From Methylosinus sp. LW4 (GTDB lineage: Bacteria > Pseudomonadota > Alphaproteobacteria > Rhizobiales > Beijerinckiaceae), in assembly GCF_000379125.1 (NCBI RefSeq), contig NZ_KB900626.1, positions 3,658,024-3,722,023 on the forward strand: 64,000 bases of DNA, written 5' to 3'. This document shows positions 23,558 to 32,119 of this stretch, piece after piece. The position numbers were made by a program, and so were the translations under genes. The notes under the pieces are model-generated. The model was not told where the DNA came from, made no database searches, and was given only the letters and a program-made list of their open reading frames with translations. Position 1 is the stretch's first letter, and every line of letters begins with the position of its first letter.

Positions 23558-24178
23558 ATGACCATCAAGCGCAAATACCACCATGGCGCCCTCAAGGAGG
23601 CGCTGGTCGAGGCTGCGCTCGAGCTGCTGGCGGAAGGCGGGCCGGCCAATCTCAGCCTCGGCGAGGCGGCCAAGCGCGTCGGCGTCACGGCGGCGGCGCC
23701 CTATCGCCATTTCGCCAGCCGGGAGGATTTGCTGAACGAGGTCGCCCGGCGCGGCTTCCTCTCCTTCGGCTCGGCGTTGGAAAAAGCCTGGGACGAAGGA
23801 CGGCCGGAGGCGGCGGCCGCCATGTGGCGCATGTGCGCCGCCTATCTCGCCTTTGCGCGTGAGGAGCCGGGCCTCTACGCCGCAATGTTCGGCTCGGCGG
23901 CGACGCTGGCGAGCGAGCCCTCCGCCGACGCCGCCGATCATGCGCTGGATATTTTGTGGCGCTCTGTGGTGGCTTTTCTGCAGCAGCGGGGCGTTCCGGC
24001 GCAGGGCGCGCGCAAGCTGGCGCTGCAGCTCTGGGCGCTCTCCCATGGCGTCGCCATGCTGACCATCTCCGGCCATCTCGACGCCGCCAAGGGGCTTGAT
24101 CCCGTCCCCGTGCTCGACTCCGCCGCGCGCAATCTCATGGAGTCCGCCGTCCGCCGCGCGGAGACCTCCTCCGTTTAA
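23558..24178 (+). CDS. TetR/AcrR family transcriptional regulator
   Basis: A 206-residue repressor-type protein. The helix-turn-helix is ALKEALVEAALELLAEGG / LSLGEAAKRVGVTAAAPYRH at residues 8-50, followed by FASREDLLNEVARRGF. The C-terminal ligand domain (AAYLAFAREEPGLYAAMFG; a WHG-like ALQLWALSHGVAML) fits the TetR_C_33/WHG type. ATG at 23558 gives the family-like start MTIKRKYHHGALKEAL; longer frames add unlikely residues and cross the repeat. The stop overlaps the ClC gene stop by 4 nt (convergent). The target is unknown. Confidence 0.88.
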   Translation: MTIKRKYHHGALKEALVEAALELLAEGGPANLSLGEAAKRVGVTAAAPYRHFASREDLLNEVARRGFLSFGSALEKAWDEGRPEAAAAMWRMCAAYLAFAREEPGLYAAMFGSAATLASEPSADAADHALDILWRSVVAFLQQRGVPAQGARKLALQLWALSHGVAMLTISGHLDAAKGLDPVPVLDSAARNLMESAVRRAETSSV

Positions 24179-25740
24179 GTCTCCGCCCGCCGCGCGAGAC
24201 GGGCGGAGCGCTCCTTCAGCGCGTCATAGATCGGCTCGTTGCGGCAGACGGCGGCGATGGCCATGGCCGCGAAGCAGGCCGCCAGCATGGGCAGCAAAAG
24301 CTCGGAATTATCGGTCATCTCGGTGATGAGGATCATGCCGGTGAGCGGCGCGCGGACCACGGCGGCGAAAAACGAGGCCATGCCGATGAGCGCGAATTTC
24401 ATTCCCATGGTCAGCCCGTCCTCGCCCGGAATCATGAGGCCGAAGAAGAGCCCGATCTCGGCCCCGAGCGCCAGCAGCGGCGCGAACAGGCCGCCCGGCG
24501 TCCCCGCCGCATAGGAGACGACGCCGAGCGCGAAACGCAGCGCGAAGACCAGCGGCAGCACGTCGAGCGCATAGGCGCCGTCGAGCGTCTTTTGCGTGAG
24601 ATTATCGCCGCCGCCGACGAGATCGGGCGCGAGAAAGCCGATGGCGCCGACGCCGGCGCCGACCAGGGCGGCCTTCGCCTCCGCCGGCAAGGGCGAGCGA
24701 TCGGCGAAGTCCAGCGCGCGGAGAATGGCGCGATTATAGGCGAGGCTGGCGAGCCCCATGGCGGCGCCGAGCGCGAGGCCGAGCGGAACGTCGAGCGGCC
24801 CGACAGGATAATGCGTCGCGACGCGTAATTCCGGCTCCGGCCCGAGCAGCAGCCGCACGACCGATATGGCGCCGACCGAAGCGCCGAGCGCTATGGTCGC
24901 ATGGCGCATGTCGAAGCGGCGAAGCAATTCTTCGAGCACGAAGGCCGCGCCGGCGAGCGGCGCGTTGAAGGCGGCGGCGAGCCCGGCTCCGGCGCCGGCG
25001 GCGAGCAGCGATTGCTGGTCGCGCCAATCATAGCGCAAATAGCGGCCGAACTGATGCGCGAGCGTCGCCCCCATCTGCACCGACGGCCCCTCGCGGCCGA
25101 GCGCGAGGCCGGCGCCCATCGCCAGCACGCCGCCGATGAATTTCACCGGCAGCAGCAGCGGCGGGGAGGGCGGCTCGCTGCCGTCGATCACCGATTCGAC
25201 ATGCGGAATGCCGCTTCCCACCGCCGCCGGGACGAAACGGCGCACGAGATAGGCCGCGAGCCCCGCGGCAAGCGCCGCGCCGGCGACCATGATGGCGAGG
25301 CCCAGAACCGGGCGCTCCGCGAACTGGTCGGGAATGGCCATTCTCATGCGCCCGGCGGCGTCGAGCACGAGGCGGAACACGCCGCAGAGCGCGCCGACGG
25401 CGACCCCCGCCAGCAGCGAGACGGCGCCGAGCGAAAAGAGGCCGCGCAGCTCGGACGGCGGCTCGGGCGTCTCCTCGGCGGGGGCGGCGTCGGCGATATG
25501 GGATTCGATCACGACATCGCTGGTCTCGCCGAGCAGCAGCAGGCGCTCCGCTCCAGCGACGCCGACCAGCGCCAGGCGGCGCGAGCGGCCGAGCGCCAGC
25601 GCGACCGAGGCGGCGCGCGCGCGGCCCTTGCGCCTGCGGCGGCCGAAGGCGAGACGGAACAGAAAAGGCAGCGCCCCGGCGCCGATGAGCGTCGCCAGAG
25701 CGAGGAGCGCGCTTGCGTCCACGTCGGAGAAGTCGGTCAT
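24175..25740 (-). CDS. ClC-family chloride channel/antiporter with N-terminal FliO-like domain
   Basis: A 521-residue membrane protein. From residue 98 on it is a ClC transporter: GSGIP (175-179), GREGP (215-219, with the gating Glu 217), FVLEEL (the internal proton Glu pair, 270-271) and GGLFAPLLALG (417-427). The position matching the central anion-coordinating Tyr (E. coli Tyr445, MTDNY) is Ser 479 here (EMTDNSELLLP). Residues 1-80 form a membrane helix, a basic patch and RRLALVGVAGAERLLLLGET, which resembles the flagellar export protein FliO; this fusion is unusual. It is convergent with TetR and stands alone on its strand. Confidence 0.88.
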   Translation of the reverse strand: MTDFSDVDASALLALATLIGAGALPFLFRLAFGRRRRKGRARAASVALALGRSRRLALVGVAGAERLLLLGETSDVVIESHIADAAPAEETPEPPSELRGLFSLGAVSLLAGVAVGALCGVFRLVLDAAGRMRMAIPDQFAERPVLGLAIMVAGAALAAGLAAYLVRRFVPAAVGSGIPHVESVIDGSEPPSPPLLLPVKFIGGVLAMGAGLALGREGPSVQMGATLAHQFGRYLRYDWRDQQSLLAAGAGAGLAAAFNAPLAGAAFVLEELLRRFDMRHATIALGASVGAISVVRLLLGPEPELRVATHYPVGPLDVPLGLALGAAMGLASLAYNRAILRALDFADRSPLPAEAKAALVGAGVGAIGFLAPDLVGGGDNLTQKTLDGAYALDVLPLVFALRFALGVVSYAAGTPGGLFAPLLALGAEIGLFFGLMIPGEDGLTMGMKFALIGMASFFAAVVRAPLTGMILITEMTDNSELLLPMLAACFAAMAIAAVCRNEPIYDALKERSARLARRAET

Positions 25741-25861
25741 GGAAACGATTCGCGAGAAAGGTCGCGCGCAGGATAGCGCGCCGCGGCGCGAGAGACGAAA
25801 TCAGCGGCGACGCGCACGGGAGGCGGAATCTTCGGCGGGCCCCTTGCGAAACAACAATGTT

Positions 25862-25876
25862 AATGTATGTTACATT
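25862..25876. promoter_or_regulatory. Palindromic operator candidate upstream of the DUF2852 gene
   Basis: AATGTA-TGT-TACATT is a perfect inverted repeat inside a short AT-rich island (about 25853-25882) in an otherwise GC-rich 207-nt divergent gap between the ClC gene and the DUF2852 gene. The position, about 75 nt before the ATG, suits an operator overlapping a promoter. Which regulator binds is unknown. Confidence 0.45.
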
Positions 25877-25947
25877 CACATTGCGGCGGCGGCGCGCGGA
25901 TCCACCGCGCGCGCCCGCGATGAGCGAAGGAACTGGAGAGTCCGAAC

Positions 25948-26430
25948 ATGGGCTGTCATCGTCACTCCCGCACTGGTCACGAATCTCACTATCGCTTCGG
26001 AGACGGCGGACGGCCCTGGAAGCCGCTCGAGCTGCTGGCGATGGTTCTGGGCTTCATCGTCTTCTGGCCGATCGGCCTCGCCATCGTTCTCTTCAAGGTG
26101 TGGCAGCGGAAGATGGGCTATGAGGGCGATCTCTTCGCCTTCGCGCAGGAGCGCGCGGCCGACGTCCAGGCCCGCTGGAAGGAGGCGACCGGCCAGCCCG
26201 GCCCCACCGGCGGCTGGCGTGGTCCGGGCTTCATGCGCTCCTCGGGCAATGTCGCTTTCGACGATTGGCGCGAGAGCGAGCTCGCCCGCCTCGAGGAGGA
26301 ACGCCGCAAGCTCGCCGAGGCGGAGCGCGAGTTCGCCGAGCATATAGACGAGCTGCGCCGCGCGCGCGATCGCGCGGAATTCGAATCCTTCATGCGCGCG
26401 CGCCGGGACCGCGGCGAGCCGCAGAGCTGA
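25948..26430 (+). CDS. DUF2852 small membrane protein
   Basis: A 160-residue protein. A His-rich N-terminus (MGCHRHSRTGHESHYRFGDG) precedes one strong membrane segment (LELLAMVLGFIVFWPIGLAIVLF, residues about 28-50). A cytoplasmic part ends in a charged coiled-coil (ELARLEEERRKLAEAEREFA) and FESFMRARRDR. This layout matches the alphaproteobacterial DUF2852 family, of unknown function. GGAG precedes the ATG. A strong intrinsic terminator follows 14 nt after the stop, so it is probably a one-gene unit controlled by the upstream palindrome. Confidence 0.85.
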   Translation: MGCHRHSRTGHESHYRFGDGGRPWKPLELLAMVLGFIVFWPIGLAIVLFKVWQRKMGYEGDLFAFAQERAADVQARWKEATGQPGPTGGWRGPGFMRSSGNVAFDDWRESELARLEEERRKLAEAEREFAEHIDELRRARDRAEFESFMRARRDRGEPQS

Positions 26431-26444
26431 TCCAAATGCGAGAA

Positions 26445-26474
26445 GGGCGCGTCCCGCGGGACGCGCCCTTTTTT
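26445..26474 (+). terminator. Rho-independent terminator after the DUF2852 gene
   Basis: A perfect 10-bp stem, GGGCGCGTCC and GGACGCGCCC with a CGCG loop, is followed at once by TTTTTT. It ends plus-strand transcription just before the convergent phosphoesterase stop codon. Confidence 0.93.
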
Positions 26475-26475
26475 G

Positions 26476-27594
26476 TTACTTGCAGCTCGTCAGCGGATCG
26501 ACGCAATAAGCGACATTCTTCCAGCTGAAGACGCTGGGCGTGCGCGCGTCGATCGTCAGCCGCAGCCATTCGCCGGGCGCATTGGTCGAGCCCTGGACGG
26601 TGATGCGCGTGAGATTGGCCGCCGCCGCCGCATTGTGAATCTTGCCGGTCGCGCTCGACGGATCGGCGAGCGGACGATCCGATCCATAAAGATGTGAATC
26701 GCCGTTGATGAGCAGCACCGGACGACGGAAGCGCACGGCCTGGTTCGCCAGCTCGCGCACGAAGCCGGTGTAGCGATCGAGCCCGTCGCCGCCCGCCGCC
26801 AGCGCGGCCGGGTCCCACATATCCGCCTGCAGGCCGATCACCACAGCGGCCGCATGCTCGCGCTCGGCGAGATTGAAGGCGGCTTGCAGCCAGCGAATAT
26901 CGGCGTCGGTGCGGGCGGCGATCTCCGCCTCGCGCGCGGTCTTGTCCTCCACGCTGCTCCAGGGCAGGCCGTCATTGTCCGAGCCCGGCATGTTCACCGT
27001 CACGAAGACGGTCCGCGCATCCATCCAGATCATATTCTCGACGAATTGCGCATCGGCGGGATAGGAGGGCGAGAAATATTTCGCCTGGCTGTAGACCTCC
27101 ATGTCGTGGAGGCCGAGCGTCCAGCCCGGCCGCGCGAAGAACAGGCTGCGCACGGCGGCCAGCTCCTGCAGCGGCTTGCCGGAGGACGACTCCTTCGACT
27201 TGTGGCAGTCGGTCCATTCATTGTCGCCCGGCGTGTAGACGACCGGCGATTTGAACTTTTGGAAGGCCGCGAAAATCTGCTGATTCCAGCCGGGATTGGA
27301 CGCCGCGATCGGCGGCAGCGTTCCGGCGCTGGTGCAAGGCATGCTGCCGGAATGAATGTCGCCGACATGCATCACCAGGCTCACCTCGGGATCGGAATTG
27401 ACCGAGTCGAGCAGCAGATTGGCGTTGTTCAGAAGGTTGAGATTATAGGGCCAGTCGCCGAACACGGCGATCGTGGTCTTTTGCTCGTGGCGCGGCTCCA
27501 GCCGCCGCTCCAGGCCGCGCTCATCGGCGTCCGCGGAGACGCCGCTCGCGAGAACAGTCGCCAAAAGCGCTATCGAAAATCGTCTTGCGCGCAT
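26476..27594 (-). CDS. Secreted calcineurin-like metallophosphoesterase
   Basis: A 372-residue protein with a signal peptide (RRFSIALLATVLASGVSADA, cleavage near residue 21). The two-metal phosphoesterase motifs appear in order: AVFGDWPY (GD), VMHVGDIHSG (GDxH), VVYTPGDNEWTDC (GDNE) and LLINGDSHLYG (GDxH). The substrate is unknown. It is probably periplasmic. Four cysteines, including the C-terminal CVDPLTSC, could form disulphides. No operon partner. Confidence 0.82.
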   Translation of the reverse strand: MRARRFSIALLATVLASGVSADADERGLERRLEPRHEQKTTIAVFGDWPYNLNLLNNANLLLDSVNSDPEVSLVMHVGDIHSGSMPCTSAGTLPPIAASNPGWNQQIFAAFQKFKSPVVYTPGDNEWTDCHKSKESSSGKPLQELAAVRSLFFARPGWTLGLHDMEVYSQAKYFSPSYPADAQFVENMIWMDARTVFVTVNMPGSDNDGLPWSSVEDKTAREAEIAARTDADIRWLQAAFNLAEREHAAAVVIGLQADMWDPAALAAGGDGLDRYTGFVRELANQAVRFRRPVLLINGDSHLYGSDRPLADPSSATGKIHNAAAAANLTRITVQGSTNAPGEWLRLTIDARTPSVFSWKNVAYCVDPLTSCK

Positions 27595-27795
27595 GAAAAA
27601 TCCCCCAGCCTCGGCCGAGCGCGAAGTTGCGCTCTGGCTTCAGCCGGCCCGATTACGACGCGCGCATGACGGTGGAATGTCGCTCGCTGCGGCCGGATTC
27701 GCGCGGGCCGAGGGTTTCGCGCCAACGTCCGAGAAGCGTTGACGTTAACCACATTTCTCGACGCCGCGTTAACGCTCCGCCGTCATTGTCGCGGC

Positions 27796-28725
27796 ATGGC
27801 TCGCCGCATAACGCCATTGCTGCTCCTCGCCCTCGCGCCGCTCGCGGCGGCGGGGCTGTCGGGCTGCGGATTCATGGCCAAGCCGCAGCGCCCGGCCTGG
27901 CGCGCTAACGCCGAGAACGCCTGCCTCGCCGAAAAGCGCGTGCAGCCCACCGCCTATGTGCAATTCGCGCCGGAGATCGACGGCCCGGGCATTTGCGGAA
28001 TGACGCGGCCGCTGAAGGTGACGGCGCTGCAGGGCGGCGCGGTGACGTTCAACGCGCGGGCGACGCTCGACTGCTCCATGGTGGCCGAGCTCGACCAATG
28101 GCTCGCCGATGTGGTGCAGCCTTCGGCCATGGCGCGCTTCGGCCAGCCGGTGGCGCAGATCAACTCCATGGGCTCCTATTCCTGCCGCGGCATGAACGCT
28201 CAGGCGGGCGCGCCGCTCTCGGAACATTCCTTCGGCAATGCGCTCGATATCGGCGGCTTCGTGCTCGCCGACGGGCGCGAGATTTCCATCGTGCGCGATT
28301 GGACGCGCGGCGAGCAGCAGGTGAAGGATTTTCTCGCCGAGGTGCATGGCGGCTCCTGCCGGCATTTCACCACTGTGCTGTCGCCCGGCTCCAACGCCTT
28401 TCACTACAATCATATTCATGTCGATCTCGCTATGCATGGCCGCAATGGCGATCGGCATATTTGCAAGCCGGTCCCGCGCGACGTCGCGCCGCCGCCGGGC
28501 CAGGACCCGCAGCTCGTCGCCCATGGGCCGGACGACGACGATGTCGACACGCCCGGCGCTCAGCCGCCGCTCGCCGCCTTTCAGGCGCAGGCCTCGCGCA
28601 GCGTCAATGACAGCCTGATCCTCGCCGCGCCCATGCCGCCCGTGCGGCCGAAGCCATCGGCGCTCTCGCCCGAAGGCGCGCCGAAGGATTGGGACGTCAC
28701 CTCCAGCATCCGCCCGCATCGCTGA
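27796..28725 (+). CDS. Extensin-like lipoprotein with M15-type peptidase motifs
   Basis: A 309-residue protein with a lipoprotein signal: LLLLALAPLAAAGLSGCGF, lipobox LSGC near residue 24. The domain at about 50-215 is the bacterial extensin-like C-terminal type. It contains LSEHSFGNALDIGGF, matching the SxHxxGxAxD zinc motif of M15 D-Ala-D-Ala peptidases, and NHIHVDL with the matching HxH. Conserved cysteines (CGM, CSM, SCRG, SCRH) suggest disulphides in the periplasm. The Pro-rich tail looks disordered. A murein-hydrolase or crosslink-trimming role is inferred, not shown. Confidence 0.83.
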   Translation: MARRITPLLLLALAPLAAAGLSGCGFMAKPQRPAWRANAENACLAEKRVQPTAYVQFAPEIDGPGICGMTRPLKVTALQGGAVTFNARATLDCSMVAELDQWLADVVQPSAMARFGQPVAQINSMGSYSCRGMNAQAGAPLSEHSFGNALDIGGFVLADGREISIVRDWTRGEQQVKDFLAEVHGGSCRHFTTVLSPGSNAFHYNHIHVDLAMHGRNGDRHICKPVPRDVAPPPGQDPQLVAHGPDDDDVDTPGAQPPLAAFQAQASRSVNDSLILAAPMPPVRPKPSALSPEGAPKDWDVTSSIRPHR

Positions 28726-28870
28726 TCCGCTCGCGGTTGCGCGGGGCGAATGGTCGGCGGCATGATATCGAGCTGATAGAAAATAGCGCATCAGAGCGAG
28801 CCGGCGGCGCAGAAGAAATTCTTCGTCGATGGCGCACTCTTCGACGAGATGCAGAAGCCTTGACGCGAGA

Positions 28871-28894
28871 GCGGCGGACGCTGAAGTCCGCCGC
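28871..28894. terminator. Hairpin between convergent genes, probable terminator
   Basis: GCGGCGGAC and GTCCGCCGC form a perfect 9-bp stem with a GCTGAA loop, followed by GCTTCTTTG (a weak T-rich tail). It lies between the extensin-like gene and the convergent peptidoglycan-binding gene. Confidence 0.6.
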
Positions 28895-28905
28895 GCTTCT
28901 TTGCG

Positions 28906-29589
28906 TCAGTGGGCGGCGACGCTCGCCTGGCCTTGCAGCTTGCGCAGCAGCTTTTGCGTCACCTCGCCGGTGACGGGAAGGCGATTGTCGCGCTCATATT
29001 TCTCGATCGCCTGTCTGGTCGCGCCGCCCATCTTGCCATCCGCATGCAGCGCATAGCCGAGCTTGGCGAGCGCGCGCTGCGTCGCCTGCACAGTCTTGTC
29101 GGCTTCGTCCGCCTTGGGCGCGTCCTTATGCGCATTGCCGAGCAGCGCGCCGATCGCGTCGCGCTTCTCGCTGCGCGCCGGCTCCGGCTTCGCGACGGGC
29201 TTGGGCGCCGCCGCATGGACGACGGGCGCCGGCTGGATGGATTGCGGCTGGGCGGGCGCCGCCGCGGTCGGACGCGCGGGCGGCGTCGGCGCCTCGGCCG
29301 CAGCGCGCGGCTCGGGGGCGCGTGGCTCGGGCGCGAAGGCGCGGAACAGCGGCGCCGGATGGCGGCCGTCCTGGAAATAGAGCGCGTTCAGCGGCACGCC
29401 GATCGCCGTCGCGCCGGCGAGGCTGAGAAAGACGATGCCGCGCCGACGTCCGCCGAACAGCTTGGTCAGCGCGCCTTTTTTCTTGGCCTTGGCCTTGTCC
29501 TTGGCGCCGCGGCCGCGCCGCTGCGTCTCGCCGCGATCCTCGTCGCGGAGCAGAAAATCATGATTTGTGCCGGCGAGAGCTTCACGCAA
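28906..29589 (-). CDS. Membrane-anchored peptidoglycan-binding domain protein
   Basis: A 227-residue protein. It has a basic cytoplasmic N-terminus, one membrane segment (GIVFLSLAGATAIGVPLNAL, about 50-70), a long Pro/Ala-rich periplasmic linker (about 75-145) and a C-terminal PG_binding_1 fold (VQATQRALAKLGYALHADGK ... TRQAIEKYERDNRLPVTGEV). It begins with TTG at 29589, inside the last codons of the histidine kinase gene (8-nt overlap), preceded by GGTGAAG. The pairing suggests a cell-wall state sensor or scaffold working with the kinase; that is inference. Confidence 0.82.
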   Translation of the reverse strand: MREALAGTNHDFLLRDEDRGETQRRGRGAKDKAKAKKKGALTKLFGGRRRGIVFLSLAGATAIGVPLNALYFQDGRHPAPLFRAFAPEPRAPEPRAAAEAPTPPARPTAAAPAQPQSIQPAPVVHAAAPKPVAKPEPARSEKRDAIGALLGNAHKDAPKADEADKTVQATQRALAKLGYALHADGKMGGATRQAIEKYERDNRLPVTGEVTQKLLRKLQGQASVAAH

Positions 29590-31435
29590 TTTTCTTCACC
29601 CTGTCTTCGGCGGCCTCGAGCTCCTCGGCGGGACGGATGACGCCGCGGCGGGCGATCGTCTCGATCCTGGCGAGAGCGGGGGCCTTGTTCTGAAAGGGAC
29701 GGCAATCGAGGGGCAGGCGCACGGTGACGCTGGTGCCGCTGCGCGGCGCGCTCTCCACCGCAATGGTTCCGCCATGCAGGCCGACGAGGCCGCGCACCAC
29801 GGAGAGGCCGAGGCCGGTGCCTTCATAGGCGCGATCATGGCTGGCGCTGGCTTGGAAGAAAGGATCGCCGAGCCGGCCGAGATCGGCGGCGGAAATGCCG
29901 ATGCCGCTGTCCGTGACGGAGAGCGCGAGGCAATTGCCGTCAGGATAGAGACGAATGCGCACGCGGCCGTTGGCGGGCGTGAACTTCACCGCGTTGGAGA
30001 GCAGATTGATGATGATCTGCTTGCAGGCGCGCTTGTCGCCGACGATGTCCTCGAGACGCTCGGTATAATCGCGCGAGAGCGTCACCTGACCCTGCTCGGC
30101 CTTCAGCTGCATCATGCTCACGCATTGATCGACGAGCTCGGGCAGAGAGAAGGGCTCGGGCGAAAGCTGCATGGAGCCCGATTCGATCTTCGACATGTCG
30201 AGGATGGTGTTGACGACGGCGAGCAGATGCTGGCCCGAATTGCGGATGATCTCCGCATATTCGCGCCGCTTGGCCGGATCGGCCGGCGCGAGCTGCTCGC
30301 TCGCCAGCATTTCCGAGAAGCCGATGATGGCGTTTAGCGGCGTGCGCAGCTCATGGCTGACATTGGCGAGGAAGCGCGTCTTGCCGGCGGCGGCCATCTC
30401 GCTCTCGCGGCGCGCCGCCTCTATCGTCTCGGCGGCGTGGCGCTGGGCCGTCACATCGCGCAATATGCAGACGACGCCCGCCGCGCGCTCGCCGGCGGCG
30501 GCCTCCACCAGGCTGCTGCGCGCCTCGAAGAAATGAAACACCGGCTCGACGAACTCGCCGCGCTCGTTGCGGGCGTGGCCGATGCGCAGCCGCAGCGTCG
30601 CGCGTATCGCCTCGCCGGTGGCGATGGCGTCGGAGACGAGCTTCAGAAACGCCGGCCGATCGCCGACATGGACGCGCTGGAAGAAGCCGCGCCCCATCAA
30701 TTCGCGCGCGTCCAGCCCATAGGCCTTGGCGGCCTCGCCGACGACGGATGCGACCGCGCCGCCCTCGTCGAAGCCGATGACGAGATCGCCCGCCGCCTCG
30801 GAGACGAGCCGCAGATCGCGCATGTTGCGCGCTTCCGCCTCGGCGCGGACCGTCTCCACCTTCGCCCCGCTGCGGGCCAGCAGCACGACATAGAGGACCA
30901 GCGGCGCCGCCAGCAGCGTCTCGAAAAATCCGCCGACCGATGCGGCGGTCAGCGCGGCGACCGTGAGCACGACGAGAGCGGCCGAGGCCGTCGCCGAGAT
31001 CAGCGCGAGATCGCAGGCGAATGTCGCCTCTATGAGGGCGAGCGCGCCGAAGGGCGCCGCCGCGCCGACATGCGCGCCGGTGAAGAGGCAGGCCGCGGCC
31101 AGCGCCAGCCAGCCGAAGGCGGCGATGGATTGCGCGGTCTTCAGATTGTCGAGGCGCAGCAGCGCGACCACCGACAGCAGCGGCAATTGCGCCAGAGCGA
31201 AGATCGCGCTCTCGCCGAGCGTCGGCGCGCCATTGACGACGATCCACAGCGGCGCCGCGATCAGCACGCCGGCGGCCAGAACGAGATGCGACAGGAGGAA
31301 GGCTTCGCGACGCGCGCGCTCCATCGAATCGATCGCGCGTCCGGATTGCGCCAGACGTTCGATCCATTCACTCGACACGGTCGCCCAAGGTGCAGCTGGC
31401 TTACGCAAAATCACACGCTCCCGGATTGAGGGCAA
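29582..31435 (-). CDS. Membrane PAS-domain sensor histidine kinase
   Basis: Up to 617 residues. Five or six hydrophobic segments lie at about 45-190, followed by a PAS domain at about 205-330 (LRLVSEAAGDLVIGFDEGGA). The HisKA phospho-acceptor region is FLANVSHELRTPLNAIIGFSE, and the HATPase boxes are NLLSNAVKFTPANG, DSGIGISAADLGRLGDPFFQ and GTGLGLSVVRGLVGLHGG. The HisKA type resembles the alphaproteobacterial PleC/DivJ/PdhS kinases. No response regulator is adjacent. All far-upstream in-frame starts are TTG or GTG, so the N-terminus is uncertain. The 224-nt gap upstream (31436-31659) shows no convincing gene. Confidence 0.88.
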   Translation of the reverse strand: MPSIRERVILRKPAAPWATVSSEWIERLAQSGRAIDSMERARREAFLLSHLVLAAGVLIAAPLWIVVNGAPTLGESAIFALAQLPLLSVVALLRLDNLKTAQSIAAFGWLALAAACLFTGAHVGAAAPFGALALIEATFACDLALISATASAALVVLTVAALTAASVGGFFETLLAAPLVLYVVLLARSGAKVETVRAEAEARNMRDLRLVSEAAGDLVIGFDEGGAVASVVGEAAKAYGLDARELMGRGFFQRVHVGDRPAFLKLVSDAIATGEAIRATLRLRIGHARNERGEFVEPVFHFFEARSSLVEAAAGERAAGVVCILRDVTAQRHAAETIEAARRESEMAAAGKTRFLANVSHELRTPLNAIIGFSEMLASEQLAPADPAKRREYAEIIRNSGQHLLAVVNTILDMSKIESGSMQLSPEPFSLPELVDQCVSMMQLKAEQGQVTLSRDYTERLEDIVGDKRACKQIIINLLSNAVKFTPANGRVRIRLYPDGNCLALSVTDSGIGISAADLGRLGDPFFQASASHDRAYEGTGLGLSVVRGLVGLHGGTIAVESAPRSGTSVTVRLPLDCRPFQNKAPALARIETIARRGVIRPAEELEAAEDRVKKIA

Positions 31436-31659
31436 TGTGACAAATCGGTCTTAAGTGACTGCTAAACCGACCAGAGAAATGGAAGATTTCGGGTTTTACG
31501 GGCTGCGAACGGCGCATATGGTTTGCGACTTCTTAGCCCCGCGCGGCCGCGCTCGCGCCGGCGATTTGCGCGGCTTCCGCATTTACGAAGCGGTAAGGGC
31601 CGCGCGCCATCGTTTTTCGCGCGCGGCGGCTTTCCCGTCGGCGAAGCGAGGCGGCGGCC

Positions 31660-32037
31660 GTGGGATTTATTTTCAAGAGCTTGATTTTCTTAGGGATCGT
31701 CTGTCTCGTTATTCTGCGGGACGCCGAGCGGCGTCCTGCGCCGCGCCCGCCCGCCGTGGCGGCGCGCATCCCCGCCGGGGCTTTCGCCGATCCTCCCGCG
31801 AGGCCGCGAGCCGCCGCCAAATCCGAGCCCTCGAAATCCGAGCCTTCGCCCGTCGACTTCGCCCGTGACGCGCTCGCCGATCTCGCCGAGGAGGCGTCCG
31901 CCAAAATCGCCACTGTGGCGCGCGACCATTGCATGGCGCATCCGATGGAGTGCCTGCAGGCGGCGGAACGAATCGGCCGCGCGACGGCTTCGGTCGAGCC
32001 GCCGCGGCGGCCCGCCGGCCTCGGCGCGGCGCCGTGA
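31660..32037 (+). CDS. Small membrane-anchored protein of unknown function
   Basis: A 125-residue ORF starting at GTG, with GAGG 8 nt upstream. An N-terminal hydrophobic helix (FIFKSLIFLGIVCLVILRD) could be an uncleaved anchor. A Pro/Ala-rich linker follows, then a short helical region with two cysteines (ARDHCMAHPMECLQAAERI) that could form a disulphide in the periplasm. Not recognised as a named family. A competing frame overlaps it, but this one has a ribosome site and a sensible membrane topology. Confidence 0.6.
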   Translation: MGFIFKSLIFLGIVCLVILRDAERRPAPRPPAVAARIPAGAFADPPARPRAAAKSEPSKSEPSPVDFARDALADLAEEASAKIATVARDHCMAHPMECLQAAERIGRATASVEPPRRPAGLGAAP

Positions 32038-32119
32038 TTGCATCGTCGCTGGCGATTGCGCCAAAACGGACAGTGGCCATATAACTGTCGGAAAGGCGTC
32101 TCGAGCGGGCGAGCGAACA

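Noticed and set aside
31455-31868. 137-codon frame overlapping the small membrane protein gene
   Set aside because: The part after 31660 is a shifted reading of the better-supported GTG-started gene, and it has no membrane helix, domain or good ribosome site.
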